64,000 bases of DNA from Bombyx mori (Eukaryota; Arthropoda; Insecta; Lepidoptera; Bombycidae), in NCBI RefSeq assembly GCF_030269925.1, contig NC_085112.1, positions 2,357,501-2,421,500 of the forward strand. The letters are read 5' to 3'. Each line of letters begins with the position of its first letter. Position 1 is the stretch's first letter. The translations under genes were made by a program, and so were the position numbers. This document shows, piece after piece, positions 43,035 to 54,979 of the stretch. Under the pieces are notes generated by a model. It was not told where the DNA came from and searched no databases. It worked only from the letters and a program-made list of their open reading frames with translations.

Positions 43035-43261
43035 TTATTTTATTGCTTATAGAAAAAACAGTACAATGTTTTTCGCTTCATAATACGCCCTACGGGCACT
43101 ACAATGTTGCTTTTACTATTTATATAAATTTAAAACTAATTGATAAATTATAATTATCTATCCTTTTTGGCACACTCGAGGAGCTAATCGGAGGCATTTA
43201 AATGAAATAAAATCAATGAACATGCGAAATAACATGTACATGTACACGATGTACATTTATT

Positions 43262-43314
43262 GGTGGGTGGTGGTGGTACTTACCTGCAGACTCACAAGAG
43301 GTCCTACCACCAGT
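43262..43314 (-). mobile_element. Family B SINE fragment
   Basis: GGTGGTGGTGGTACTTACCT to CCTACCACCAGTGAG, the head-proximal end of the body. Confidence 0.65.
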
Positions 43315-43319
43315 GAGAA

Positions 43320-44010
43320 TCTACTATCTTTCTTCCACGATCGCGGTGTAAAGGCGGTAGTACTATGAACCACCACACGCGTCCCTTTTTTTGTTTTTAC
43401 CATCAACCCGCCACCAACAGCTTACAAATTTTCCACTGTTACATTTCTGAAAAGTTTTCTTCGATATTGAAGAAAAAAAATGTTTTATAAAATATAATTT
43501 CAACATTCCTATAATAATAAGTATTGTCTCGTTTATTTATCAGATTTTATATAATAATTCTGCAGCAGTGGCTACAATTAACAATTAGCACACAACATAC
43601 GCGTCGCTCTTGAAAAAACAAAATGCCGAGAAAACAAAATGGCGGAAAAAATGGCGCTAATATTGATTGATATATTCAAACCAAGCTAGACCTGTGAGCC
43701 TCAGTAGTATTATTACACATTCAAAGCCACTGCACAATTCATATTCAACACACAAAACAGTGCAGAGTGTGACGTTTCCAGCCAGTGACTGCATTTTAAC
43801 AAAGGAGTACGGCTCGGTGCCGTCTTTGTTGTCTTTGTTCATTCACTGGCTACAAAGGAGTTCTCTCGCGCAGAACTTGTATATAGATAGAAGGGCGCAT
43901 ATGTATACGTCACGATTAGCGTCCTTTTAGTTGTTCTGGACATGGTATTCTTTTGAATTTGAAGATTCGATCGTCTAATCAGAGAGAAAATGTATTTAAT
44001 TAAACTCAAA
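43320..44010. other. Unassigned sequence, no supported gene
   Basis: Contains AAATGCCGAG/AAATGGCGGAAAAAATGGCG near 43620-43660 and short overlapping frames without domain similarity that I can recognise. Confidence 0.4.
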
Positions 44011-44012
44011 TT

Positions 44013-44410
44013 TAGTGGTGGTAGGACGTTTTGTGAGCGCGCTCCGGTAGATACCAACTTACCTATTTTTGCTTTAAAGCAGTAATACGTTTCGATTTTA
44101 ACTGTGGGGCAGCCGTTGTACCATAAAAACTGGGAATTAGAACTCATGTGTCAAGGTTGGTGGCGGCATTGACGTTGTTGTAGTCTATGGCCTCAAGTGA
44201 TCACTTTACACCAGGTGATTCGCAATTTAAAAAAACGTCTTACACAATAATGTTTCAGATTTTTCAAATTATTCTGAATCGAAAATCTGATATTTAAGCA
44301 ATGTTTACAAAACTTCAAGAATATTTTTGTCAAGGTTTCCTTTTAATTTATTTACGATTGCAGTTGATCGGACGAACTCGTGGCCTATCTAATATTAAAT
44401 GATCACAGAG
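44013..44410. mobile_element. Diverged family B SINE pair
   Basis: 44013-44235 plus orientation (AGTGGTGGTAGGACGTTTTG to CTTTACACCAGGTGATTC). 44360-44410 minus-orientation tail remnant (GATCGGACGAACTCGTGGCC). Confidence 0.6.
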
Positions 44411-44678
44411 ACTCATAGACTAAACAATGAGAATCTGGACAACCTGTGACGTAGCCAAAATGTTGATTTCCTGTTCATTATATAGTAGTTGTCCTATCCT
44501 AGCACCGCAACTAATATGTATGGTACCTGTGTACAATCTGTGCGAACTCTCAATATAAGTGAATATCTCTAGTTATCAGGTAATAAAATCTCTTAAAAAA
44601 AAAAAAAATTGTTAATATCTCTACTGGCCTATTCTCCGACGAATTCTTGAATCGCTTTCACCGACAGGAAGGTACGGC

Positions 44679-44835
44679 TTTTTTCCTACCTCTTCTAATA
44701 ACCTCGAAGTAACCTACTCGCCCGGAGAATATAGTATAGGGTCTATAGTAGGGAATATATTAAGTGAGCTCACGGGGCTCAAACCTGACGACGTTGCTAA
44801 CACCAACGCTAATAAGAGCAGTGCTTCACAGAGAG
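44679..44835 (-). mobile_element. Family A SINE, diverged
   Basis: TTTTTTCCTACCTCTTCTAA, AAGTGAGCTCACGGGGCTC and AATAAGAGCAGTGCTTCACA. Confidence 0.65.
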
Positions 44836-45039
44836 GTACAGGTGAGGTGCTATTCTAGATAGCAGCACATCAATAATCACCTAATAACGCACACGTACGT
44901 AAGTCCTTCTAAAACACCGGGTTTAGGTTACGTTTTTGCCGAATTCAAAAATAAATTATCGGTCAAGTGCGTGTAGTGAGTGCGTGCGTGCCGCCCACAC
45001 ACGAAGCGCTTAATTATAAAACGGGTAACAAACGTTCGC

Positions 45040-45350
45040 GAAACTGGTCCACATTGTAATGTTTATGTTTAGGATGGCCTATTAAAATGGGTTATTGGGA
45101 TTATCGTGCTTTTAATTTTCATATGGACGGTTAGCGTGGTATGGACATGTGACTAGGAGATGTATGGAAATGGTAGTGCAAGGTAGCGGGGAAGAGATCG
45201 ACCGAAGAAGACATTGATGGAGCGTGTGAATGACGATATGAGAGAGAGAGGATTGAGTGTCGGGATTACGGCTGATAGAAGAGAATGGAAGAGAAAAATT
45301 TGCTCTGCCGACCCCACCTATTGGGATAAGGTGCAGAAAAAGAAGATGGT
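45040..45350 (+). mobile_element. LINE C-terminal fragment, GHVMR family, copy 2
   Basis: Shares GTTTATGTTTAGGATGGCCT and the following 80 bases with 27130, then a deleted coding part (GATCGACCGAAGAAGACATT) and CCGACCCCACCTATTGGGAT. Confidence 0.65.
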
Positions 45351-48170
45351 ATAAATAATCTCTGCCAATCCGATATGTATACATTGTTTCACGAGAAGGA
45401 AACTATCTACTAGAAAATTAACGAATCTTTAAAAAAAAGTTATGGTATTTAGCTTAATTTTACAAATAATACTTCAAACAGACGCTCACTAAATTATTTG
45501 ATTTCTTAATTATTAGACCGCGACACGCTAAAAAGAATCACTAAATTCATATGATATCCAATCGACAAGACAATAGTTTATTGTACACAGTCGATGTGTT
45601 CAGCATAAAACATAGTTTTCAATCTAAAATAAACCTTAATTTCGCAATACCGCAAAACATATAATCCAATATCAACAATGTAAAAATAAATAAAAAGAAA
45701 ACAGATTGAGGACGACAGACCTTCCCGGATTCACAGTCAATGTTTGGCAGTTGCTCATCTAGGTCGAATAAAAGCACAATAGTTCTATTTATAACGACTA
45801 TATCTTTAAACTGTGATATTCCTTCACGCATGCACCGAAATAAAACTCTAGCGGCGATGAAGAATTCTCTAAATAATATGATCTCCCGTAGTCTATTATT
45901 ACGTGGTAGTATTTGAATAATGAAGAATTTTATTAAACTACAGACAAACGAATAAAATGATCTTTTTTTTTATCTATTAGAATTTGAAAAAAAAATATAT
46001 TTTTTTAGTGTATATGTTTAATTTAGGATTATAAAATAAATTAGAATTATAGAATCAAAAATGGATGGTGTAAAAAAAATACCGAAAGAATAAATAGAAA
46101 ATTGGTATTATTATATAGTAGTACCGTTGCAATGGATAGATGGAGATATAACCTCAGGCAAGATGCCGGTCGTAAAACTTATGCCAAATCCCTATGCAAC
46201 ATGATAACAGGACATGCAGAGCCGACCCCCATAATACGGAATAATAATAATAATAAGAAGACAAACTTGAATAATGAAAACACACATTGATGATATAATT
46301 GATATATAGGGGTAAATGTTAGTAAGTACCGATGGTGTGGCGAATATCGTGTATTGTCTCATATACCTGTAAGCTACTAGCAAAGCTCTAAGCTATGTGT
46401 TTTCATATTCAGTAATAGTAGTCAGGCCGCAGAATTCGTTCCATCTAATCATATAAAAAAGATGTGTATTTTCGCCATATGATGCTGAATTCGACGACAA
46501 TAATAAATCCAATATTTCGTTTTCTTTATTATATATTATATAAGGCGTTCTTATTTTCACATTGGGATATATATATCAAATAGAATTGTCAGTGCTTGTT
46601 GGTGTAGATTTCTCATCAATAGAGGTTTTCACTCTTAAAATATTGTTCCGAATGCAACTTTCAAAATACATTAATATGACGCTATCGAAATTGGAGATCG
46701 TGGTACTATGCTCCATGCTCCCCCATTTCACAGATAAGTCGATGGACCTTTGCACGGCGCGCGCATTTCTGTGTAAGAACCCCGCTGACGTCATAGCTGA
46801 CACATTTCCATGGAGCGTTGCACTCGCGACCCGGCCACTGTAAATCCTTTGACATTTAACAAGGCCTCTCTCTCCTCCCTACTTCCTATGAGTGGGATCG
46901 GATCCATTGATGCAAACCAGTCATATAAAAATAAGGTTCTTTCGTCAGCCAGAACAGTCAAACATTTTGAAGTTTTGTTGCGACATGGATTCTTAAAGCG
47001 CATCAGATAAGCCTTTATCAAACTGTAATAATAATTAGTGGAAATAATGCCCTAGAGTCTCGGGAGTGGGCGAACAAACAGACACACGCCATTTTGTACT
47101 TTACCATAATGCTTTTTTTAATTCTAGCTCATGCTTTAGCTATTATCGTATTCAGGTTAAAATTCGCCAAACAAGAAAAAATTGTGCTAGAAAATGTCCG
47201 CTTAAACATACATTTAACAAGCCGACTGTGTTACGTGGTTCAACAAGCTCCACGCGCGTCTATCCTCTTATGCGGCAGTCAAAAACGCATTCTTTCGCAC
47301 ATTTCTATGAGTATGGTCATATTCAGAAACGGACTTTTGTGAGGCCTACCACTCCTACCAGGTCTCATACGCACTGTAAAGAAGTCTCAATCTTGCCTCG
47401 AAAAGACCTCATCGGTACTGGTTGGAAATACGCCCCCCAAAAAAAGTCCCGGTTGTCAACATTTTAAGTGTCATCTCAATGAATATTGATATGAAACGGG
47501 CAAGAGAAATAGCAACTAGCCTTCTCCCTTCCGATGCAACCGTAGATAGTATAAAATTATTCAAGGCGGAGCGTGCGCGACTCGTGACGTCATTCAACTT
47601 CTCAACTTGAATGGCGGCAGCCCTGTATTGTATCAATTCAAAAAATGCGACCTAGTTTCAAATCGAATCACTCTTGTCAGCTTTTGTGTTTTAAATTCAG
47701 AAATGATATATTTTTAGCCAGGAGCTTTGGTATCTTGATAGTAAGGAGTTTTGGTATCTTGATTGCAAAGAATATCAAGGAAAAAAGCCGCTTTGTGTGA
47801 AGGTTTTTTTTTAAATGTGCGCTACCCGCTCTGAAACACAAGCTTGAGGTTTCCATTTCCATTGCTTTGGTGCAGCAACTGTTTGCTCTTGAAACTGGAC
47901 TTCATAATTCTTTAGTGGTAGTAGAAGAAGTAGTAGAAGTAGAACTGGACGGTATTATATAGTAGTACCCATCCGAACCCTACTACTGCAAGTACCGAGT
48001 ATTGTGTTTCAGTAAGCGAATGTCATTAAGTTCACCATACAAAAGAAGAACAATTTTCATAATGTTTAAAACACAAAACTAATTCATGATTTAACATGAT
48101 ACTGTGAAAAGTCTCCCTATATTTTACAAACTCGCCTAAACAGCGAATCAAATTAATCTTTTCTTTCCCC
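45351..48170. other. Mostly unassigned intron or intergenic DNA
   Basis: AT-rich. 46110-46260 reads like another LINE C-terminal scrap (ATGGATAGATGGAGATATAA, CCGACCCCCATAATACGG and a TAA/AAT repeat). 46730-47060 and 47540-47640 carry GC-richer patches with GACGTCA-type motifs. The frames at 46810 and 46576 lie on opposite strands over the same bases and have no recognised domain. Confidence 0.4.
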
Positions 48171-48171
48171 T

Positions 48172-48310
48172 CGGTACCGGTCAGGATATTAGAGCGAAAT
48201 TATAAAATTATTGTATTGTCGTCGGTACTTGATGCGTGAGTAAATTGTGAAGTTTATCGGAGGTCTTGAAGTGTGTGAAAATTACGTTCAAATATTTCGT
48301 TACATATACC
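48172..48310. repeat. Family I repeat, copy 1
   Basis: GGTCAGGATATTAGAGCGAA and TACTTGATGCGTGAGTAAAT recur diverged at 57825-57930 (GGCCAGAATGTTAGAGCGAA, TTCTTGATGCGTGTGCAAAT). Class unknown. Confidence 0.5.
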
Positions 48311-48789
48311 AAGTACCAAGTACCAAACTAATGAAAGCGCGTAAGTTTAAATTTGACCAATAAAATTGGAAAGCTTTCTATTATCGTATCGTACAAGATG
48401 ATATCGCATAGAATTAAACAATCGTATTCTATACTATATGGATTCAGAAAACGCTCCGAAATAATAATATTATAATGTATTAATAATAGTATGGTATTGT
48501 GTGTTATTAAGAATTTTTAGTCTCTGTGCCACACCAAACATAATTTTGACTTTTAATTGAAAATAAAGTTAAGTAAGTTTAAGGAATAACATTTCTGAAC
48601 AAACTATGTCATTGACATTTAATCTATTTGTGGATTAGTCAATGCAGCTATCGAGTTCGAAGTGATTCTTAGGACAGGATCCGTTACCGCTGACCTGATT
48701 CTGGGTCGTGCTGTAAATATGCCAGTATTGACGTCAATGGAACCCCGTAGTTAGAAATTACTAGAATTATTGAAAAAAATAAAGCGTTC

Positions 48790-49041
48790 GTTTTTCCTAC
48801 CTAAGGTTAGATGGTTATACCAGCGTAACTTGACTAGTTAGTTAGCTTACGGGGCTCTAAGCTGAGGACGTTGCTAACACTAGTCCTAGCAAAAGCAGTG
48901 CTTCGCAGAATCTACTATCGGATCGGAAACGCTCAGTGTGTCTGAGAGGATCCGGCGAGAAACTCAGTGGGCTGTCTCTTTGGATTAATTTACTCAGCGA
49001 GCCCTTCGTAGCGAGCGACGGGTTCGACGAAAAGGGTGACC
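48790..49041 (-). mobile_element. Family A (Bm1-like) SINE
   Basis: TTTTTCCTACCTAAGGTTAG to GAGAAACTCAGTGGGCTG and GCGACGGGTTCGACGAAAAG, with a small internal rearrangement near 48930. Confidence 0.8.
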
Positions 49042-50126
49042 TGTGCTTGAGGTACCTAGATAGAAGCGCCGATAGAACTTAGACACTTTGTAAAAGCGGA
49101 TATGTGTGAGAAGGATATTAATACAACGATGACGTATTATTGGCTTGAATAGACAAAGAGGACATGCTGCACCGATCCCAAGCCACTGTGTGGATCCAAC
49201 TGCCTAGACAAGAAAAATCAGATGCTTACAATAATTGAAGTGAAAATATTCGCGTTTCCCTATGCCCGGACCGGATCATCGTTCCAGATAGTCGGAGTAA
49301 AGTGTGTCACGTATGACGTCACAGAACGGCCCCTTGCACAAGACTGAACGCACTGAATAACGCGGATTACGACTGATTAGACACCCAAACTAAATAGGTC
49401 ATTGAACTGCGGCTTTTATGTAATAAAAATATGAAATTAGGTTACAAAAATATGGTATTTTAAAAATATTAATGACGTTTTTTTAAAAAGTAAAAATGAT
49501 CTTAATTAAGTCATTGACTCAGAGTCTGGATATTGGCTTCTGAAATCTAAGTTTGTGGTTTATGCCATTTCATCCGGCTTAGTCGAAATTATCAATGTCG
49601 AGCGCGCTCTAAATAAGACCTCTTTTCTAATAATTAACCACAACTGTTGTTCTATTTTGACATAAGCACTTTGTAATCTACGTCAGAGTATGCAGGATAC
49701 ATTTTCCTATTATAACGCAAATATAAAGAATATCGCAGTATCTAGGTGTTGAAGAAAAATACTATCCTAGTTAACATTGAAACGGCGTGATTATTGTCAA
49801 AGAAATAAAAAATTTGTTCAGTAGATCCCGATAAAGCAACGGGTATCCTTTATGCCATAATATCACTGTGGATACTGTTCGTTTCTTCGAAGTATGAATG
49901 GTGGTGGGGCGAACTGTGAGTGGTACCAACATCCTGCCTATTCCTACCGTAAGACTAGAAAACTAGTTAAGAACTATTTGTTCTGGTCTGAAAGGTGTAA
50001 TATCAGTTGCACTTGAGACTTCGCTTCAAAATGAGCGGCTGCATTTCCTTCGTGATGACTCTGCTATTTCACTTTAATTGGACCATGATCTCGTTTGCTC
50101 ATATATGCGATGAAAATTAAATAAGA
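49042..50126. other. Unassigned sequence with a worn family B trace
   Basis: 49898-50030 resembles a very diverged plus-strand family B body (GAGTGGTACCAACATCCTGC, TTCTGGTCTGAAAGGTGTAA). No gene seen. Confidence 0.4.
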
Positions 50127-50561
50127 TTTTTTTTATTGTTTAGATGGGTAGACGAGCTCACAGCCCACCTGGTGTTAAGTAATTACTGGAGCCCATAGAC
50201 ATCAACAACGTAAATGCCCCACCCACTTTGAGATATAAGTTCTAAGGTCTCAGTATAGCAACAACGGCTGCCCACTCTTCAAACCGAAACGCATTACTGC
50301 TTCACGGCAGAAATCGGCAGGGTGGTGGTACCTAGCCGTGCGGATTCACAAGAGGTCCTACCACTAGTAATTACGCAAATTATAGTTTTGCGGGTTGGAT
50401 TTTAATTACACGACGTTATTCCTTCACCGTGGAAGTCAATCGTGTACATTTGTTGAGTACGTATTTCATTAGAAAAATTGGTACCCGCCTGGGATTCGAA
50501 CACCGGTGCATCGCTCAACACGAATGCACCGGACGTCTTATCCTTTAAGCCACGACGACTT
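50127..50561 (-). mobile_element. Full-length family B SINE with tRNA-like head
   Basis: From the high end on the minus strand: GTCGTCGTGGCTTAAAGG (A-box region TGGCTTAAAGGATAAG), GTGTTCGAATCCC (B box), then TCATTAGAAAAATTGG in + view and TTCACCGTGGAAGTCAA, the body from CCACTAGTAATTACGC, and the LINE-like tail with an oligo-T at 50127. About 435 bp, with all modules present. Confidence 0.85.
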
Positions 50562-50565
50562 ATAA

Positions 50566-50650
50566 TGAGGCGACGGGCTCGTACCATGTGTCTCATTCGG
50601 TTACGCTGACATAACCCTCTAAGGTTACAATATTGGGTAGAAAAAAAAAA
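50566..50650 (+). mobile_element. Family A SINE 3' fragment
   Basis: GGTTACGCTGACATAACCCT, CTAAGGTTACAATATTGGGT and AGAAAAAAAAAA, abutting the family B head. Confidence 0.55.
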
Positions 50651-50655
50651 CAACC

Positions 50656-50870
50656 ACGTGTTTTGTTATAGGCGTTACGTGACGTATTCCTTTAGTGTTT
50701 AACAGATACACGAAAAAAAAAACCTTATGTGTTTTGTTATAGGCGCCACGTATTCGTTTAGTGTTTACCGGACGCACGGCTGCAGCGCAGGTGTCGCCCG
50801 GTCGCGCTGGTGTCCGTTTGATCTGCGCCCACGCCCGCTCCGAAATTTATTACGATACACCTTCATTTAA
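50656..50870. promoter_or_regulatory. GC-rich patch with a 71-bp-offset duplication
   Basis: GTGTTTTGTTATAGGCG occurs at 50658 and again at 50729, followed in both by ACGTATTC and TTTAGTGTTTA. The second copy runs into a CpG-rich stretch to about 50860. No repeat family recognised. It could be an enhancer, alternative promoter or transposon end. Confidence 0.3.
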
Positions 50871-51575
50871 CGGCCCAACTATTAATGTCTTTTATTTTCT
50901 TTAAGAAACTGGTGTTTAATGAACGTCACACATAGTTTTTCGTTCGTGCTCCAAAACATCTGAATTTTTTTGTCGATTATTTCGGTAATTTCATTGTAGG
51001 GAACGCGCGTATCGCGAAACGCGTTGTGGTATTTTTTTAAATCAATTTAGAACTTATTTTTGTATGATTTGATTTCATGTCATAAAAATTATAGAGTCGA
51101 TTAAGGAAGGCACGGTTGAGATGTGTCAAAAACTTTTTCAATTTCATCCTAGACAGAGAACTACATTAAATTACATGAAACTTCACTTGCGCTTCTCTAT
51201 AAATTCTATACTCTATATATCTAAACTCGCATGATGAGAACGGGAAATATCATGCAATTTACGTTGAAAGAAAAAGAATTAAAATTATTAGTATCTCAAA
51301 AATTTATAGAACCAGTTTAAAATAATACGTCAATTTATACGTAACGTTTTTTTTTTTTTTGGGATTATTTTTTGACGTCGTCTCGGGTAAACACTACACG
51401 CCTCTCCTACTCACGGCAGACCAACGAATTGATGAGTTCTAATTTTATTCTTCCATGCCAGTTTTTTTAATTATATAATTTATTTCATTTCGCTTTTAAT
51501 CGTGCCTTGTAAAATGTGCATTTGAATTTTCAATTAACTGTTTGCTTTGTTCCACATGTAGTAAATCTGATTGTT
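50871..51575. other. AT-rich sequence, nothing recognised
   Basis: No frame, exon or repeat family that I can support. Confidence 0.5.
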
Positions 51576-51579
51576 TCAG

Positions 51580-51815
51580 AATATCTTGTGAGTCCGCGCG
51601 GGTAGGTACCACCGCCCTGGCCTATTTCTGCCGTGAAGCAGTAATGCGTTTCGGTCTGAAGGGTAGGGCAGCCGTTGTAACTATACCGAGATTATAGAAC
51701 TTATATCTCAAGGTGGGTGGCGCATTTACGTTATAGTTGTCTATGGGCTCCAATAACCACTTAACACCAGGTGGGATGTAAGCTCGTCTATCCATCTAAG
51801 CTAAAAATAAAATAA
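51580..51815 (+). mobile_element. Family B SINE, plus strand
   Basis: TTGTGAGTCCGCGCGGGTAG to CACCAGGTGGGATGTAAGCTC and an A-rich tail (GCTAAAAATAAAATAAAAT). Confidence 0.8.
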
Positions 51816-52734
51816 AATAAAAACCTCTGTGGAGTCGTTTTTGAAATTTTCCAGGCTTCTTACATGGTACCATAATGGCGCGTGAGTCGCTTTGAGACGA
51901 ATAGAACGAATTCACTAGCCGATAGTGAGCCGCAGACGGTTTTCCTTCGGTTTACCTTCCGCTAACATTGAAACTGTTTCTAAATAGAATTCAAAAAGCG
52001 CCTACACCTCTTCCAATTTAATTTAGTAAATATTTGCATGTAGAACCGATACTGCAACTAAAAGATTGTAGTAAACTTCTGAATCGCGAATTATAGAGCG
52101 AGGTTACTATAGTAGTTACGTCAGCGTAACACTAATAGGTCCACGGTGGGCATGACGCGGAAGTTCAAAAACTAATTAAATATAGGATTTAAAATTCGAT
52201 ACTTTTTTAGGTACGGGTACGATAGGGTACTAATTGGAAATGTCGATGATTTACTCGAGATATATTAGCAGTATATCGATAAAATCCGAAGAATTTTGAT
52301 TCTATGGACCAAATAAGAAATAAATTTATTAATATGTTTATTATTGAGAGTTTTACTAGGGGTGACACAGTGGTGTGAAATACGCCAGATTTTGTGAGAA
52401 ATTCGTTACGTAAGCCCGAAAAATGTGTCCTGGACAGTTGATTTAATAAAAAAAAATTGTTTTTTTTTTATATAAGTAATCTTCGTTCCTCAAATACAGG
52501 TTACAGGTTTACTCGATGGGTCATTACTGTTTTTTCCTCTGTCAATCATACGTGAATTATTTTCGTTAATATATAATTTAAAATCAATTTATTTGAAACC
52601 TTATATTTTTAAATTAAGGTTTATTCGAAATATACTTTATGTGCTTAATCATAATGTTCAGATCTCGTTAATTTCGCTTATGACGTTTATGGCAGCTGTA
52701 TTAACCGAAAAAGATAAGAGTTTGCTTTTGTTTT
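51816..52734. other. AT-rich sequence, nothing recognised
   Basis: No supported gene or repeat family. The short frame at 52593 overlaps a repeat shared with 58130-58195 and is not a credible gene. Confidence 0.5.
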
Positions 52735-52925
52735 CATTTCCATTGCAAACTAAACGACTCCAAGTTAAGATATCTCGTGTTTCATAAGTACCATGGACAC
52801 GTATGTAGATACATTTTTTACTGGTGGTAGGACTGATGGTAGGTGAAGCAGTGATACGTTTCGGTTTGAAGGGTGGGGCAGCCGTTATAGCTATACTGAG
52901 ACCTTAGAACTTATATCTTATATTT
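52735..52925 (+). mobile_element. Family B SINE fragment with a distinct leader
   Basis: CATTGCAAACTAAACGACTC and ACCATGGACACGTATGTAGA precede ACTGGTGGTAGGAC and part of the body, with about 45 bases deleted. The leader recurs in reverse before the SINE at 57945-58128. Confidence 0.65.
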
Positions 52926-53279
52926 ATATCTATGCAATGAAAAAAGTGCATAAGGGACAAACCTAAGCACAATAGTGACCGAACATCAAATAGTTTCCAC
53001 AAAAATACTAATTTTAATGGAATTGGATGTAGCTTAGCTTAATAAATAGTTGGCGAAAAATATCGATTGAATTCCATAAATCTTATGATTTTTTTCTTAT
53101 CATTTAACAGTTACTAAATAGAAGCGAACGGGCTTGTGCTACCAGCGGTACTGATATTCGGGAGAGTCTGGTACTGAACTATTACAACGAGAACCAAAAA
53201 AGCGTTAATTTGCTGTCGGATTACAGATTTGAGTAGCAAAACAGGAACATTTAGTTAGATAGGGAATTTAAAAGTCGAT

Positions 53280-53452
53280 TTTTTTATTATTGCCTTTGTA
53301 GGCAAATGAGCATACGACCCACCTGATGGTAAGTGGTTACCGTCGCTCATGGACCTCAGCAATGTGAAAGGCAGAGCCAAGCCGCTGCCTACCATTAAGT
53401 ACTCTCCGCAAGCCTAGTTTGAAGAAGGACAAGTCATAGAGCTCGGGAAACC
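53280..53452 (-). mobile_element. LINE 3'-end fragment
   Basis: TTTTTTATTATTGCCTTTGT, GGCAAATGAGCATACGACCC and on to TACTCTCCGCAAGCCTAG and GAAGAAGGACAAGTCAT, which includes the last LINE codons. Confidence 0.8.
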
Positions 53453-53904
53453 AACACAATTATCTAGTATATGCATTTAAATTGAAATGGTCCAAATTCG
53501 ATTTTAATTAGATCTATACTAGTATTCGTCCAATTATTATAAGTACATTAGACCGTAAATATATAAAATCTAAGCCATCATAGTTATTCGTTGCCCATAT
53601 TGACTTTTTAATACTAGGATATAAAAAATTTATTATATTTTCTAAATTTTTCCTCTATTTCGGAGCTCGCTCTATTTAAGTCAACGAAATGCTTTCAGTT
53701 TCAACTCAAATCTCTAAAATATTCAGAACGTTCGTGTTCCAATAGGGGAATTTTGGGGAATTGCGTTTTCGAACAAGGAACATTTATAATACACAATGCC
53801 CATGAATTTATAAGGTGGATCATTGTAATAACACGAAAGTTGAGGCCAATTGAGGGCTTTCTGTGCGTACAGTAAACTTTGACGGTTAGCTTGTAGAATC
53901 CGGG

Positions 53905-54010
53905 CGCTGCGCTATTGGGCCGAGCGGGATGACGTCAATGCCGACCTCCCGCCTCGCCCCGCGCCCCTAGCCCCGCGCCCCGACGAAGGCCGCGCCGCCA
54001 CACGCCTCTG
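53905..54010. promoter_or_regulatory. Short CpG-rich patch with a CRE-like TGACGTCA
   Basis: TGACGTCA at 53930-53937 lies inside about 105 bases of mostly G+C (CCCCGCGCCCC repeated) in AT-rich surroundings. No repeat family recognised; may be regulatory. Confidence 0.3.
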
Positions 54011-54764
54011 AAAAATAATACGATTTTCTAAAACTACACTTTCATTTCGCAAAAAGAATATATGGGTACTATGTATTTAATTAATCAATGTTTTTCTTGT
54101 ATAAATTGTAACAGTTGATAGCGCATTGTGTGAAAGCAAAGGGTAGTAGTACTTTGGATTTTCAAATAACTTAAACACATCGATTTATTTCGATAGAGAC
54201 GTCCACTCGGTGTTGCAAATGATTCACCGGAAAACAAATTCAAAAGTTGCCATTTAAAATTCTTTCATGCTTAAATTAATACAGTATTTCGATAAAAATC
54301 GCAAGTAAGACACAATAGTACCTAAAAACCTTATAACGCAATTTTGAAAACTAACAATAGGCAACCTTATCGCTCCAAGTCTTCCCAAAGACCCCCTTGT
54401 ATAGCAGGGAGCAAATTATTTATTTAAACAAATGGTCCTTCTTTAAAAATAATTATCTTTCAAACTAGTTGTAATTTGAAATCGTTTAAGGTTTTTCACG
54501 TTACGTGCCACAATGAAAAATCAATCTGGTTAGAATAATAAAACGTGCAATTAATATAACCTAAATTTGCTTATATTTAAATTTAGCCTCGGAATATTTA
54601 TCATCTGTTAAGTGAAAAATTAACCCGAATAGCAATTTCTGTCGATTCGTATTAGTAAACAATCCAATTAATCTCAATTACGGAAAGTCAAGCTTCTAAA
54701 TAAAAAATATATTCATTATGTATGTCGAACAAACATGGCGTTTATTCGATTTCTTCAAATTCAA
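54011..54764. other. AT-rich sequence, nothing recognised
   Basis: No supported gene. 54370-54400 has a faint match to the (CT)n-tailed LINE end (CTTATCGCTCCAAGTC). Confidence 0.5.
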
Positions 54765-54974
54765 ATCGTTATTTCTCAACCCCACAAAGACTCTCATCAT
54801 GAACGCCCTCGCAACTGGTGTAGGAAGTCCCAACACTTATATAAATATTAGCCTATCCATTAAGTACATGTATTCTCTACACGGATACCAAGTTTCAAGT
54901 CAATCGGATTCACGGTTCAGTAGTTATAACGGAACATCCGTAAAAACCACTGTAGATTTATATATTAGTATAGA
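54765..54974 (-). mobile_element. Helitron copy, 3'-truncated
   Basis: On the minus strand TCTATACTAATATATAAATC starts at 54974 and the sequence follows the 18480-18724 Helitron through GTTCCGTTATAACTACTGAA, AGTACATGTATTCTC (in + view) and CCCACAAAGACTCTCATC. The CTAG end is missing. Confidence 0.7.
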
Positions 54975-54979
54975 AGTAT

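Noticed and set aside
46562..47470. Overlapping short frames on both strands that might be a small gene
   Set aside because: No splice-consistent exon set or recognisable motif, and the patch resembles other GACGTCA-bearing, repeat-like GC patches.
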